From assembly GCF_018613795.1 (NCBI RefSeq), contig NZ_JAGGPN010000015.1, positions 1 through 64,000 on the forward strand: a stretch of 64,000 bases of DNA, given 5' to 3'. Origin of the DNA: Arthrobacter sp. ISL-65. GTDB lineage: Bacteria > Actinomycetota > Actinomycetes > Actinomycetales > Micrococcaceae. The first letter of the stretch is position 1. Each line of letters begins with the position of its first letter. The notes below the pieces were generated by a model, which was given only the letters and a program-made list of their open reading frames with translations, was not told the origin of the DNA and searched no databases. A program made the translations under genes and the position numbers. Of the stretch, positions 26,475 through 35,618 are shown piece after piece.

Positions 26475-28252
26475 TGACGGAGACACTCTTCGGCGGACCC
26501 ACCCTGCCTCCGGCTTATCCGGAACGTGCAGCCTGGGGAACCGCCCAGAAGCTCCGTGCCTGGCAGCAGGAAGCGCTGGACCTTTACTTCAGCAGGTCTC
26601 CGCGCGACTTCATGGCCGTGGCAACCCCCGGCGCCGGCAAGACCACCTTTGCACTCAGGGTGGCCTCCATGCTCATCGAGGCCGGCACGGTGAACCGCGT
26701 GACCATCGTCGCGCCCACCGACCACCTGAAGCGGCAGTGGGCTGACGCCGCCGCGCGCGTCGGCATCGCCATTGACCCTAACTTCAAGAATGCGGACGGC
26801 CAGCACGGCCGCGGGTTCGTCGGCGTGGCCGTGACTTATGCGCAGGTGGCCAGCAAGCCCATGCTGCACCGGGCCAAGACCGAGGCGGCCCGCACTCTAG
26901 TGATCCTTGATGAAATCCACCACGGCGGCGAGGCGCTGTCCTGGGGCGACGGTCTCCGCGAGGCCTTCGACCCCGCTGCCCGGCGGCTGTCCCTGACCGG
27001 TACGCCATTCCGGTCGGACACCTCGCCCATTCCATTCGTGGAGTACACCGAGGACCGCGAGGGCATCCGGCGCTCCAAGTCGGACTACACCTACGGCTAC
27101 GGCAATGCGCTGCGTGACCACGTGGTGCGGCCGGTCATCTTCATGGCCTATTCCGGGCAGATGCGCTGGCGTACCAGCGCCGGCGACGAGATGGCCGCCT
27201 CCCTCGGCGAGGCCGCGGTCACCAAGGACATCACCTCGCAGGCCTGGCGGACGGCCCTGAACCCTGCGGGGGAATGGATTCCCGCCGTCTTGGCCGGAGC
27301 AGACAAGCGGCTCAGCGAGGTCCGGCGGTCAGTTCCCGACGCCGGCGGCCTGGTGATCGCGACCGACCACGACGACGCCCGCGCCTACGCCGGCCAGCTC
27401 AAGAAAATCACGGGCGAGTCGCCCACCGTGATTCTGTCCGATGATGCGAAGGCCTCCAACAAGATCGAGGAGTTCACCGCCAGCGACAAGCGCTGGATGG
27501 TTGCCGTGCGCATGGTGTCCGAAGGCGTGGACGTGCCGCGCCTTTCGGTGGGCGTCTACGCCACGTCAACGTCCACGCCGCTGTTCTTCGCCCAGGCAGT
27601 GGGCCGCTTCGTGCGTTCCCGGAAGCGGGGCGAGACGGCCTCGGTCTTCCTGCCGTCTGTTCCCCAGCTGATGGCGCTGGCCAACAGCATGGAAGCCGAA
27701 CGTGACCATGCCCTGGACCGGCCGCAGAATGATGACGCGGACGGCCTGATGGACCTCGAAGAGTCGCTGATGGACGAGGCGAACCGCGAGGAGAAGGCGT
27801 CGGACAGCCTGACCAAGGGCAAGTTTGAGGCGCTGGACTCGCAGGCGTCGTTCGACCGCGTGCTGTTCGACGGCGGCGAGTTCGGCACTGGAGGCGACAT
27901 CGGCTCCGAGGATGAACTCGACTTCCTTGGCATCCCGGGCCTGCTGGACGCCGAGCAGGTGGGCATGCTGTTGCGCCAGCGCCAGCACGAGCAGCAGGGC
28001 CGCAAGAAACGCCAGGGCCCTGCGGCAGCGCCCGCCGCCCCCGCGGTACCCGACCACCGGATGCTGATGGACCTGCGGAACGAGCTGGCGAAGAACGTGG
28101 CGGCCTGGTCTGCGCGGACGGGCACCCCGCATGGCGTGGTGCACACGAAGCTGCGGACCGTCTGCGGCGGCCCTCCGGTGGCACAGGCGAACGAGGAGCA
28201 GCTCCAGTCCAGGCTGAAGAAGCTCCAGGACTGGTTCATCGGCAGGACATAG
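26474..28252 (+). CDS. DEAD/DEAH-box superfamily 2 helicase
   Basis: 592-aa SF2 helicase, RecG/UvrB-like layout with two RecA folds. Motif I ATPGAGKTT is at 50-58, motif II DEIHH at 146-150, motif III TGTPF at 175-179, and motif VI AQAVGRFVRS follows near 372-381. After the helicase core there is an acidic region (about 415-490) and a basic C-terminal helix. The family resembles Rad25/RE-type helicases of actinobacteria. The target is unknown. It converges on pncA with only 23 bp between stops. Confidence 0.9.
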   Translation: MTETLFGGPTLPPAYPERAAWGTAQKLRAWQQEALDLYFSRSPRDFMAVATPGAGKTTFALRVASMLIEAGTVNRVTIVAPTDHLKRQWADAAARVGIAIDPNFKNADGQHGRGFVGVAVTYAQVASKPMLHRAKTEAARTLVILDEIHHGGEALSWGDGLREAFDPAARRLSLTGTPFRSDTSPIPFVEYTEDREGIRRSKSDYTYGYGNALRDHVVRPVIFMAYSGQMRWRTSAGDEMAASLGEAAVTKDITSQAWRTALNPAGEWIPAVLAGADKRLSEVRRSVPDAGGLVIATDHDDARAYAGQLKKITGESPTVILSDDAKASNKIEEFTASDKRWMVAVRMVSEGVDVPRLSVGVYATSTSTPLFFAQAVGRFVRSRKRGETASVFLPSVPQLMALANSMEAERDHALDRPQNDDADGLMDLEESLMDEANREEKASDSLTKGKFEALDSQASFDRVLFDGGEFGTGGDIGSEDELDFLGIPGLLDAEQVGMLLRQRQHEQQGRKKRQGPAAAPAAPAVPDHRMLMDLRNELAKNVAAWSARTGTPHGVVHTKLRTVCGGPPVAQANEEQLQSRLKKLQDWFIGRT

Positions 28253-28275
28253 CCCGGCAGGAAGCAGGCGGGAAC

Positions 28276-28911
28276 CTACTCGAGGTCCACGCCGCCCAGC
28301 TCCATTTCGGCGTAGGTGTCGTCGAGGTCATCGGCGATGCCCGCCGTCAGCCGTTTAATTACGGTGACGGCGTAGCCGGCCTGGACGGCATCCAGTGACG
28401 TCGCCATGACGCAGTGGTCGGTGGCGAGGCCCACCACCACGACGTCCTCCACGTCGTGGCTCTGGAGCCAGTCGTCGAGGCCGATTGCGTCTTCCTCAGG
28501 GGCGTAGCCGGGGTCGGCTGCTGCGGGCAGGGAACCGGGCTGCCGTTCTCCTGTGGGGACGGCGTCCTCCGGTGCCAGCAGGCCTTCGAAGCCGGAGTAG
28601 GCCGCGGTATACAGGCCCTTGTGGAAGTAGGCCTGGATGTGCTCGGTGTCGAGTTCCGGGTGAAGCTCGGCACCCTGGGTCCCCGCCACGCAGTGCGGCG
28701 GCCAGGTGTCCTTGAAGTCCGGGGCTTCCGAGAAATGGGCGCCCGGATCGATGTGCCAGTCCTGCGTGGCCACGATGTGGTCGAACTGGCCGTGGTGGTT
28801 CTCGACGTACTCGCTGATGGCCCCGGCCACGGAGGCCCCGCCCTCTACCGGTAGCTTGCCGCCCTCGCAGAAGTCGTTCTGGACGTCGACGATGATGAGT
28901 GCCCGTGCCAT
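28276..28911 (-). CDS. pncA: Nicotinamidase / isochorismatase-family hydrolase
   Basis: Converts nicotinamide to nicotinate for NAD salvage, and in mycobacteria activates pyrazinamide. The catalytic triad is D9, K98 (HKGLYTAAYSGFEG) and C167 (GLATDHCV). Metal-binding D51, H53 and H59 are present in DWHIDPGAHF. The family cis-peptide segment sits before the cysteine. Length is 211 aa. The start follows GAGGAGAA. It lies 19 nt downstream of pncB on the same strand, so the two salvage steps form one operon. Confidence 0.95.
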   Translation of the reverse strand: MARALIIVDVQNDFCEGGKLPVEGGASVAGAISEYVENHHGQFDHIVATQDWHIDPGAHFSEAPDFKDTWPPHCVAGTQGAELHPELDTEHIQAYFHKGLYTAAYSGFEGLLAPEDAVPTGERQPGSLPAAADPGYAPEEDAIGLDDWLQSHDVEDVVVVGLATDHCVMATSLDAVQAGYAVTVIKRLTAGIADDLDDTYAEMELGGVDLE

Positions 28912-28930
28912 CAGTTCTCCTCAGTTCCCA

Positions 28931-30259
28931 TCAGTTGTCCTCATAGAGAGTCGGGATGGCCGGCTCGCCGCGGTGCAGGCGGTGGACTACCGAGGGCAGT
29001 TCGGCCATCGAATCGGCGTGGCGCTGCCGGGCGCGCAGGACGCCTTCGTGGCCGGTCCAGCCGGGCAGGAGCTCGCCGTTCTTGATGAACTGCTGCAGCA
29101 GCGCACGGTCATTGCCGTCGTCCGCCGGCCGGTGGCCCACTCCGATGAGCTCCTGCGTGGCCGTGCCGTTGTCGTTGAGCCGGCGGAGGGCGTACTTGCG
29201 CCCGCCCTTGCTCGTCTTGTTCTTGGCGGCCTTGGCCACCGAAACAAACTCCCCGGCGTCGTTGGTCCGGCTGACCAGCTTGTAGACCATGCTGGCGGTG
29301 GGTGCCCCGGAGCCGGTCACGAGGGAGGTGCCCACCCCGTAGGAGTCGACGGGGGCGGACTGCAGTGCTGCAATCGCGTACTCGTCCAAGTCCGATGTTA
29401 CGGTGATGCGGGTGCGCTCGTTGCCCAGCTCGTCCAGCAGCTGCCGGACCCACTGCGCCTGCTCCACCAGGTCGCCGGAGTCCAGCCGCACGGCGCCCAA
29501 CTTGTCCCCGGCGATGTCAACGGCCGTACGGACGGCGGTCTCGACGTCGTACGTGTCCACCAGCAGCGAGGTGCCGGCCCCCAGGGAGGCGACCTGCGCC
29601 TCAAAGGCGTCCCGCTCAGTGTCATGGAGAAGCGTGAAGGAGTGGGCGGCGGTGCCCACCGTCTTGAGTCCGTACCGGAGCCCGGCCTCGAGGTTCGAGG
29701 TGCTGTCGAACCCGGCGATGACGGCGGCACGGGCGGCAGCCGTGGCTGATTCCTCCTGGGTCCGCCGGGACCCCATCTCGATGCAGGGCCGCTGGCCGGC
29801 CGCCATGACCATGCGCGCCGCCGCCGAGGCGATGGCGCTGTCGTGGTTGAGGACCGACAGGACGTACGTCTCCAGAATGCACGCCTCGGCGAACGTCGAT
29901 TCGACGATCAGGATGGGGGAGTTGGGGAAGTACGCCTCGCCCTCGGCATAACCCCAGATGTCGCCGGTGAAGCTGAAGTCGGCCAGGTAGTCGAGCGTCT
30001 CCTTGTTAACCACGCCGGTGCGCGCCAGGAATTCGAGTTCCGCGTCGCCGAACCGGAACGCCATGATGCCTTCCAACAGCCTGCCCGTACCGCCCACAAT
30101 TCCGTAGCGGCGCCCGTCCGGGAGCCGGCGCGCAAACGCCTCGAACACGGCCTTGCGGTGCGCGGCGCCGGAATGGAGGGCCCCCTGCAGCATGGTTAGC
30201 TCGTAATGGTCGGTGAACAGGGACGTGCGGGGCTGCTCCCAGCCGGCGGAGTTACTCAC
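28931..30259 (-). CDS. pncB: Nicotinate phosphoribosyltransferase
   Basis: Makes nicotinate mononucleotide from nicotinate, PRPP and ATP, the entry step of the Preiss-Handler pathway. Family motifs TDHYELTM (16-23), EMGSRRT (161-167) and GTAAHSF, with H206 as the autophosphorylated histidine, are present. GTG 30259 is chosen because it gives MSNSAGWEQPRTSLF and lies 7 nt after TAGAGT; the frame stays open 27 nt further but that would run through the promoter. It is followed by pncA and divergent from clpS. Confidence 0.95.
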   Translation of the reverse strand: MSNSAGWEQPRTSLFTDHYELTMLQGALHSGAAHRKAVFEAFARRLPDGRRYGIVGGTGRLLEGIMAFRFGDAELEFLARTGVVNKETLDYLADFSFTGDIWGYAEGEAYFPNSPILIVESTFAEACILETYVLSVLNHDSAIASAAARMVMAAGQRPCIEMGSRRTQEESATAAARAAVIAGFDSTSNLEAGLRYGLKTVGTAAHSFTLLHDTERDAFEAQVASLGAGTSLLVDTYDVETAVRTAVDIAGDKLGAVRLDSGDLVEQAQWVRQLLDELGNERTRITVTSDLDEYAIAALQSAPVDSYGVGTSLVTGSGAPTASMVYKLVSRTNDAGEFVSVAKAAKNKTSKGGRKYALRRLNDNGTATQELIGVGHRPADDGNDRALLQQFIKNGELLPGWTGHEGVLRARQRHADSMAELPSVVHRLHRGEPAIPTLYEDN

Positions 30260-30266
30260 AAAAATC

Positions 30267-30272
30267 ACTCTA
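30267..30272 (-). promoter_or_regulatory. -10 of leaderless pncB-pncA operon
   Basis: TAGAGT on the minus strand, 7 nt before GTG 30259. Only 13 nt separate it from the clpS -10 facing the other way. Confidence 0.65.
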
Positions 30273-30285
30273 GTGCGCATCGCCA

Positions 30286-30291
30286 TAGAAT
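30286..30291 (+). promoter_or_regulatory. -10 of leaderless clpS operon
   Basis: TAGAAT, 6 nt before ATG 30298. Its -35 zone would fall on the pncB -10 and start codon. Confidence 0.65.
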
Positions 30292-30297
30292 GGACAG

Positions 30298-30678
30298 ATG
30301 ACCTTAAGCGTTGCGCTCGGCCCTGACACCCAGGAGAGCATCCAGACCGGAACGGCGGTGTCCACCGACACCCTGACCGCCCCGGACGTCCCTTGGAACC
30401 TCGTCATCTGGAATGACCCCGTAAATCTCATGAGCTACGTCAGCTACGTGTTCCAGAGCTATTTTGGTTACTCGGAAACCAAAGCCAACAAGCTGATGCT
30501 TGAGGTCCACAGGAAGGGCCGGTCCATCGTTGCCCACGGCAGCAAGGAACAGGTGGAGCAGCACGCGGTCGCGATGCACGGGTTCGGCCTGTGGGCCACC
30601 GTGGAGAAGGCCACCGGCGGAGACAGCGGGGGCGGCAAACGCGGCGGCCCGGGCAAGGGCAAGGGAAAACGTGGCTAA
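30298..30678 (+). CDS. clpS: ATP-dependent Clp protease adaptor ClpS
   Basis: Adaptor that delivers N-degron substrates to the ClpAP/ClpCP protease. The core domain contains the hallmark WNDPVNLMSYV (N39, D40, M45) and the second conserved helix LMLEVHRKGRSIVAHG. The 30-residue N-terminus is disordered, as needed to feed into the unfoldase. A Gly/Lys-rich tail (about 106-126) is an unusual addition. Length is 126 aa. It overlaps the DUF2017 gene by 8 bp. Confidence 0.95.
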   Translation: MTLSVALGPDTQESIQTGTAVSTDTLTAPDVPWNLVIWNDPVNLMSYVSYVFQSYFGYSETKANKLMLEVHRKGRSIVAHGSKEQVEQHAVAMHGFGLWATVEKATGGDSGGGKRGGPGKGKGKRG

Positions 30679-31237
30679 GGCTTTCAAAAACGGACTCAAA
30701 GGCATCACCGGTTTCCTGGAACCGGCCGAGAGGGAACTGCTGCGCAGCCTGTTCGCCGACGTCATCTCCATGCTGGAGCCGACGGACCGCGGCTCCGAGG
30801 ACCCGCTGGCCGCGATGATCGGACTGGACATGGAGGTCCGGGAACCGTCGGACCGTGCCCTCCGCCGGCTGCTGCCCAACGCAGTGAAGGACGACGCCGG
30901 GGCCTCGCTTGAGTTCCGCCAGCTCACCGAACGCTCACTGCGGGAAAGCAAGATCGGCGCGCTGCGCGCCGCCGCGCTGGGCCTGGACAAGGATGAGCTC
31001 GTCCTGACCCCGTCTGATGCCCGGCACTGGTCCACGGCGCTGAACGACGTGCGGCTTGTGCTCGCCGAGCGGCTCGACATCCGGGACGAGGCTGATGCGG
31101 ACCACGTCCACCAGATGCAGGACTGGTCCCAGGCCGAGGACGTGGAAAGCTACCTCGCCCTGGTCTACAACTTCACCACGTGGCTGCAGGAGTCCCTCGT
31201 GCAGGCGATGCTGCAGTCACTGGACACGCGGCCCTGA
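30671..31237 (+). CDS. DUF2017 family protein
   Basis: 188-aa soluble, helical protein with conserved segments FLEPAERELLRSLF, ALRRLLPNA and the C-terminal SYLALVYNFTTWLQESLVQAM. The start GTG 30671 lies within the clpS 3' end. DUF2017 genes sit next to clpS across actinobacteria (Rv1332-type), so a link to ClpS-dependent proteolysis is plausible, but no biochemical function is known to me. No catalytic motif is visible. Confidence 0.85.
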   Translation: MAKAFKNGLKGITGFLEPAERELLRSLFADVISMLEPTDRGSEDPLAAMIGLDMEVREPSDRALRRLLPNAVKDDAGASLEFRQLTERSLRESKIGALRAAALGLDKDELVLTPSDARHWSTALNDVRLVLAERLDIRDEADADHVHQMQDWSQAEDVESYLALVYNFTTWLQESLVQAMLQSLDTRP

Positions 31238-31378
31238 GCCGTTCGGGCGGTGACCGGTGCCGCCACAGGTCGGTTCCAGTAGCGAGCCGTTTCGGCCGCC
31301 GGATGTGACAAATTCGACATGAGTCGCCGGCCACAAGTGATGGCCGCACCTCACGGGAAGACCTATCCTCAAATAATC

Positions 31379-32404
31379 ATGACTTCAGCATCGAGCATGG
31401 ATCCGGCAGCGGGAGCTGCAGCGGAGTCCGCAACGGCCGACGGCGTAAATGTGGGATCGCTGCCGATCGGCGTCTTCGACTCCGGGGTCGGCGGCCTCAC
31501 GGTGGCACGGTCGATCATCGACCAGCTGCCGAACGAATCCATCCTCTACGTCGGCGACACCGCCCACGGCCCGTACGGGCCGCTGCCCATCGCGGAGGTG
31601 CGCGCCAACGCCCTCGGAGTCATGGACGAACTCGTGGACTCCGGTGTCAAGCTGCTCACCATCGCCTGCAACTCGGCGTCGGCAGCGGTGCTCCGCGACG
31701 CCCGTGAGCGCTACACGGCGCGTTACGGAATTCCCGTCATCGAGGTGATCCAGCCGGCCGTGCGCCGCGCCGTTGCGGCCACCCGCACCGGCCGGGTGGG
31801 CGTGATCGGCACCTCCGCCACCGTGGGATCCCGGGCCTACGAGGACACCTTCGCCGCGGCGCCTGACCTGCAGATCACCTCTGTGGCCTGCCCGGCGTTC
31901 GTGCCGTACGTGGAGGCCGGCATCACCACGGGGCCGGAACTGCTCGACATCGCCCGCGAGTACCTTGAGCCGCTGAAAGCCGCGGGCGTGGACACCGTGG
32001 TGCTGGGCTGCACGCACTATCCGCTCCTGACCGGCGTGATCTCCTACGTCATGGGCGAGGACGTCACGCTGGTCTCCAGCGCCGAGGAAACCGCCAAGGA
32101 CGTCTACCGGGCGCTGGCCAGCAACGGCCTCGAACGGACGGACCCGGCGCCGCCGGAACACAACTTCATTGCCACCGGCGACCCCGGTCAGTTCGAAGCG
32201 CTGGCCCGCAGGTTCCTGGGGCCGGAGGTGCTCAGCGTCAAGCACGTGGACCATGTCGCGGCACAGTACCCCACGGGCAGCCTGGCACGGATCACCCCCG
32301 AAATGATCGCCGCCGCGCGGAACGCGGCCGCCCGCCCGCGCATCTCCAACTTCGTCGGGCAGGCCGCGGGCGGCGGAGCAGCCCCCGGGGGGTCGTTCCT
32401 GTGA
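31379..32404 (+). CDS. murI: Glutamate racemase
   Basis: Cofactor-independent racemase making D-glutamate for peptidoglycan. The paired catalytic cysteines are C97 (IACNSASA) and C211 (GCTHYPL, with H213); D34 in VFDSGVGGL is the conserved aspartate. ATG 31379 gives 341 aa; the first ~25 residues are a low-complexity extension, and an in-frame start at 31319 would lengthen it further. TATCCT at 31364-31369 is a possible -10. The stop overlaps the next gene's GTG by 4 bp. Confidence 0.93.
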   Translation: MTSASSMDPAAGAAAESATADGVNVGSLPIGVFDSGVGGLTVARSIIDQLPNESILYVGDTAHGPYGPLPIAEVRANALGVMDELVDSGVKLLTIACNSASAAVLRDARERYTARYGIPVIEVIQPAVRRAVAATRTGRVGVIGTSATVGSRAYEDTFAAAPDLQITSVACPAFVPYVEAGITTGPELLDIAREYLEPLKAAGVDTVVLGCTHYPLLTGVISYVMGEDVTLVSSAEETAKDVYRALASNGLERTDPAPPEHNFIATGDPGQFEALARRFLGPEVLSVKHVDHVAAQYPTGSLARITPEMIAAARNAAARPRISNFVGQAAGGGAAPGGSFL

Positions 32405-33198
32405 AGCTCACCATCGTCGGCTGCACGGGCTCATTTCCCGGACCCGGATCGCCCGCCTCCTGCTACCTGCTGACCGCCAATGACGGCGACCGGGTGTGGA
32501 AGGTGGTCATGGACCTCGGCAGCGGGGCCCTGGGCGCCATCCAGCGGTACACCGACCTCGAGGACATCGACGCGATTTTCCTCACTCACCTGCACCCCGA
32601 TCACTGCATGGACCTCTGCGGCCTGCACGTGGCGGTGCGCTGGAAGCCCGGCGGCTGGGACCGGGGAAGGATCCCCGTCTGGGGCCCCGCCGCCACCGCC
32701 GACAGGATGGCAACTGCCTACGGGCTGGACCTGGATCCGGGGATGCACGAAGAGTTCGACTTCACGAACTGGACCGAGCGCCAGTCCGTCACCGTCGGCC
32801 CCTTCACTGTCACGCCGTTCGCAGTGAACCACCCGGTGGAGGAGGCCTATGCGCTGCGCGTGGAGGTGACTGAGCCGGACGCCGCCGGGAATGGCGTGAC
32901 CCGCGTGCTGACCTATTCAGGCGACACGGATTCGTGCCGGGGCCTGGAGGAGTCGGCCAAGGACGCCGACCTCTTCCTTTGCGAGGCGGCCTTCGAGGAG
33001 GGCCGTGACGACGGCATCAAAGACGTCCATCTCACCGGCAAACGGGCCGCTGAAGCCGCCACTGCCGCAGGCGCCCGCCGCCTTCTCCTTACGCACATTC
33101 CGGTGTGGACGTCGCAGACCAAGGTCATGGCCGAGGCGCGTCCCGCCTTCGCCGGTGACGTGGCCGTGGCCGTGGCGGGCGTGCACTACACGGTCTGA
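32401..33198 (+). CDS. Metallo-beta-lactamase fold protein (Rv1339-like cyclic nucleotide phosphodiesterase candidate)
   Basis: 265 aa. The MBL metal motif T-H63-L-H65-P-D67-H68 is followed by the later aspartate in TYSGDTDSC and a histidine in LLLTHIPVW, giving a dinuclear metal site like RNase Z. Its place between murI and rph is that of mycobacterial Rv1339, reported as an atypical cAMP phosphodiesterase; I transfer that function by synteny and fold, not by residues specific to cAMP. It overlaps murI by 4 bp. Confidence 0.82.
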   Translation: MKLTIVGCTGSFPGPGSPASCYLLTANDGDRVWKVVMDLGSGALGAIQRYTDLEDIDAIFLTHLHPDHCMDLCGLHVAVRWKPGGWDRGRIPVWGPAATADRMATAYGLDLDPGMHEEFDFTNWTERQSVTVGPFTVTPFAVNHPVEEAYALRVEVTEPDAAGNGVTRVLTYSGDTDSCRGLEESAKDADLFLCEAAFEEGRDDGIKDVHLTGKRAAEAATAAGARRLLLTHIPVWTSQTKVMAEARPAFAGDVAVAVAGVHYTV

Positions 33199-33238
33199 GC
33201 AGCTTCCTGGGCCGGCCGGGTGCAGCCCGATAAATCGA

Positions 33239-33244
33239 TAAGCT
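33239..33244 (+). promoter_or_regulatory. -10 of leaderless rph
   Basis: TAAGCT, 6 nt before ATG 33251; gives rph-rdgB a promoter of its own after the murI unit. Confidence 0.6.
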
Positions 33245-33250
33245 AAAGGC

Positions 33251-34009
33251 ATGACTTCCGAAGCAACCACTGCCCCCGTCATCCGTGCCGACGGCCGCAC
33301 CCCGGACCAGCTCCGGCCCATCAGCATCACCCGCGGCTGGTCCAAGCAGGCCGAGGGATCGGCCCTTATCGAGTTCGGCAACACCCGGGTCCTGTGCACC
33401 GCTTCCCTCACCGAAGGTGTTCCGCGCTGGCTCAAGGGCGAAGGCCGCGGCTGGGTGACCGCCGAGTACGCCATGCTCCCGCGTGCCACGAACACCCGCT
33501 CGGACCGCGAGTCCGTCAAAGGCAAGATCGGCGGCCGCACCCACGAGATCTCCCGCCTGATCGGGCGCTCGCTGCGGTCGATCATCGACACCAAGGCCCT
33601 GGGGGAGAACACCATCGTCCTGGACTGCGATGTCCTGCAGGCCGACGGCGGTACGCGGACGGCGGCGATCACCGGCGCCTACGTGGCGCTCGCCGAGGCC
33701 ATCCGCTTTGCCCGCGAGAACAAGATGATCGCCCGCAACGCCCAGCCGCTGGTCGATACCATCGCCGCCGTGTCCGTGGGGATCATCGACGGTATTCCCA
33801 TGCTGGACCTGCCGTACATCGAGGATGTACGGGCCGAAACCGACATGAACGTCGTGGTGACCGGCTCCGGCAAGTTCGTGGAGGTCCAGGGCACGGCCGA
33901 GGGCGCCCCCTTTGACCGGGACGAGCTCAATAAGCTGCTGGACCTGGCACTGCTGGGGACGGAACAGCTGGCCGCGATCCAGCGCGAAACCCTGGCCGAG
34001 GCGCCGTGA
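33251..34009 (+). CDS. rph: Ribonuclease PH
   Basis: Phosphorolytic 3'-5' exoribonuclease that trims tRNA 3' ends; forms a hexameric ring. The family start ([19 protein letters not shown]), the [11 protein letters not shown] strand, the basic [24 protein letters not shown] helix and the [20 protein letters not shown] phosphate region are all present. Length is 252 aa. It overlaps rdgB by 4 bp. Confidence 0.96.
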   Translation: MTSEATTAPVIRADGRTPDQLRPISITRGWSKQAEGSALIEFGNTRVLCTASLTEGVPRWLKGEGRGWVTAEYAMLPRATNTRSDRESVKGKIGGRTHEISRLIGRSLRSIIDTKALGENTIVLDCDVLQADGGTRTAAITGAYVALAEAIRFARENKMIARNAQPLVDTIAAVSVGIIDGIPMLDLPYIEDVRAETDMNVVVTGSGKFVEVQGTAEGAPFDRDELNKLLDLALLGTEQLAAIQRETLAEAP

Positions 34010-34671
34010 GTGGCGCCGGCGGCGAGCCCGCAACTGAGGCGGCACCCCGGCTGGTGCTGGCCACGCGCAACGCCGGGAAACTGCGGGAGCTGCGGGAGCT
34101 GCTGCGCGGGCAGATCCCAGGGCTCGACGTCGACACGCAGGTGGTGGACGCGGCCGCCGTCGGAGCCCCCGACGTCGCGGAAACCGGGGTGACCTTTGCG
34201 GAAAACTCGCTGCTGAAGGCGCGGGCGGTGGCAGAGGCGACGGGACTGGTGGCCATCGCCGACGACTCCGGGCTCTCAGTGGATGTCCTCGGCGGCGCGC
34301 CGGGAATCTTCTCCGCGCGCTGGGCCGGCCGCCACGGTGACGACGACGCCAACCTGCACCTGCTGCTGGCCCAGCTGGCGGACGTGCCGGACGGCCACCG
34401 CGGTGCCGCCTTTGTGTGCGCTGCGGCGCTCGCCGTGCCGGCGTCGGCATCCGCGGACGGGGCCCGCGAAGTGGTGGAGTATGGCCAGCTGGCCGGCACG
34501 CTGCTGCGTGAACCGCGCGGCGAAGGCGGGTTCGGCTACGACCCCGTCCTGGAACCCATGGGCCTGGACCGGAGCTGCGCCGAGCTCAGCCCGGAGGAGA
34601 AAAACGCCATCAGCCATCGTGGCCTGGCGTTCCGTGCGCTCCTTCCCTCGATCGTCGAGGCACTCCGGTAA
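34006..34671 (+). CDS. rdgB: XTP/dITP diphosphatase (RdgB/HAM1 family)
   Basis: House-cleaning nucleotide pyrophosphatase that removes dITP, XTP and similar. The N-terminal ATRNAGK (19-25), [10 protein letters not shown], the [12 protein letters not shown] loop with catalytic aspartates, and FGYDPV are in order. Start GTG 34006. At 221 aa it is slightly longer than E. coli RdgB because of an Ala-rich insert (about 146-156, [10 protein letters not shown]). It is last in the rph unit, ending before a strong terminator. Confidence 0.95.
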   Translation: MSGAGGEPATEAAPRLVLATRNAGKLRELRELLRGQIPGLDVDTQVVDAAAVGAPDVAETGVTFAENSLLKARAVAEATGLVAIADDSGLSVDVLGGAPGIFSARWAGRHGDDDANLHLLLAQLADVPDGHRGAAFVCAAALAVPASASADGAREVVEYGQLAGTLLREPRGEGGFGYDPVLEPMGLDRSCAELSPEEKNAISHRGLAFRALLPSIVEALR

Positions 34672-34699
34672 CTCCGCGAACAGTTGGTTTCTGAAAACA

Positions 34700-34731
34700 G
34701 GAAGGGCACCTCAGTTCTGAGGTGCCCTTCC
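34700..34731. terminator. Bidirectional terminator rdgB / dedA
   Basis: A perfect 14-bp stem with loop GTTC between convergent genes. The flanks are CTGAAAACA on the left and GCGTTTCAG on the right, so the T tracts are short. Confidence 0.85.
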
Positions 34732-34776
34732 GCGTTTCAGGGTCCGGCTCGTTAGGAAAGCATGCCGGAACGCCGG

Positions 34777-35565
34777 TCAGTCCAGATTCGTTTTGCGCTC
34801 GGCCTCGGGCTCGTGCTCCTCGATGAACTCCTCCACCGGGTCCGTCCCGAAGGCCGCGGCCTCGCGCTTGGAGGTCATGCCGCGCGCAACTTCAATGCCG
34901 ACAGGAATTACCGAGAGCAGGACAATGACGATGAAGATGATGTCCAGGTTTTCCCGCACCCATGGAATCTTGTCGCCCAGCACGTAGCCGAGAAGCGTCA
35001 CGCCGCCGCCCCAGAGGAAGGCGCCGATGACGTTAAAGAGGAAGAACTTCCGCTTGTCCATCTGGGCAACGCCCACGATGACCGGGACAAAGGTGCGGAT
35101 GATGGGCACAAAGCGTGCCAGGATCAGGGCCTTGCCGCCGTGCTTTTCGAAGAACTTGTGCGCACTGTCAACGTTCTCATGCTTGAAAAGCCTCGAGTCC
35201 GGCTTGTTGAAGATGGCAGGGCCCGCCTTGGACCCGATGAGGTAGCCCGTCTGGTTGCCGATGATGGCGGACACAATGATCAGCGCGGTGAAGAGCCAGA
35301 TGTTGAATTTGATGGTGTCCGTGGCCACGAGCAGGCCCGCCGTAAACAGCATGGAATCCCCGGGCAGGAAGAATCCGATCAGCAGCCCGGTTTCGGCGAA
35401 GATAATCCCGCACACCAGCAGAACAACCCACGGGGCAAGGGCCGGGTCGGCGAGGAAGACCTGGGGGTTGAGCCAATCGGGCAGGAATGATGCCAGCTGC
35501 GGCTGGACGGGGCCGGCGCCACCCAGCGCGGGCACGGCAAAGTCGCTCAATGCATTAAAGTTCAC
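34777..35565 (-). CDS. DedA family membrane protein
   Basis: 262-aa polytopic protein of the VTT/DedA superfamily, a family including lipid scramblases and undecaprenyl-phosphate flippases. The two re-entrant signature regions are seen: FFLPGDSMLF and RFVPIIRTFVPVIVG with conserved arginines. The C-terminal tail is acidic. The start is GTG, 6 nt after TACCCT. Its link to undecaprenyl-phosphate recycling would fit the WecA and MurI genes elsewhere in the window but is not shown here. Confidence 0.9.
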   Translation of the reverse strand: MNFNALSDFAVPALGGAGPVQPQLASFLPDWLNPQVFLADPALAPWVVLLVCGIIFAETGLLIGFFLPGDSMLFTAGLLVATDTIKFNIWLFTALIIVSAIIGNQTGYLIGSKAGPAIFNKPDSRLFKHENVDSAHKFFEKHGGKALILARFVPIIRTFVPVIVGVAQMDKRKFFLFNVIGAFLWGGGVTLLGYVLGDKIPWVRENLDIIFIVIVLLSVIPVGIEVARGMTSKREAAAFGTDPVEEFIEEHEPEAERKTNLD

Positions 35566-35571
35566 GTTTCA

Positions 35572-35577
35572 AGGGTA
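35572..35577 (-). promoter_or_regulatory. -10 of leaderless dedA
   Basis: TACCCT on the minus strand, 6 nt before GTG 35565. Confidence 0.55.
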
Positions 35578-35605
35578 CTTGACGGGCTCCGCGCCCCCGC
35601 CGGGC

Positions 35606-35611
35606 TACAGT
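35606..35611 (+). promoter_or_regulatory. -10 of leaderless DnaQ-BRCT gene
   Basis: TACAGT, 7 nt before GTG 35619. Confidence 0.6.
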
Positions 35612-35618
35612 TGTCCCC

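Noticed and set aside
28276..28911. Isochorismatase for siderophore synthesis
   Set aside because: The catalytic triad and metal site match nicotinamidase and the gene follows pncB; no siderophore genes are nearby.
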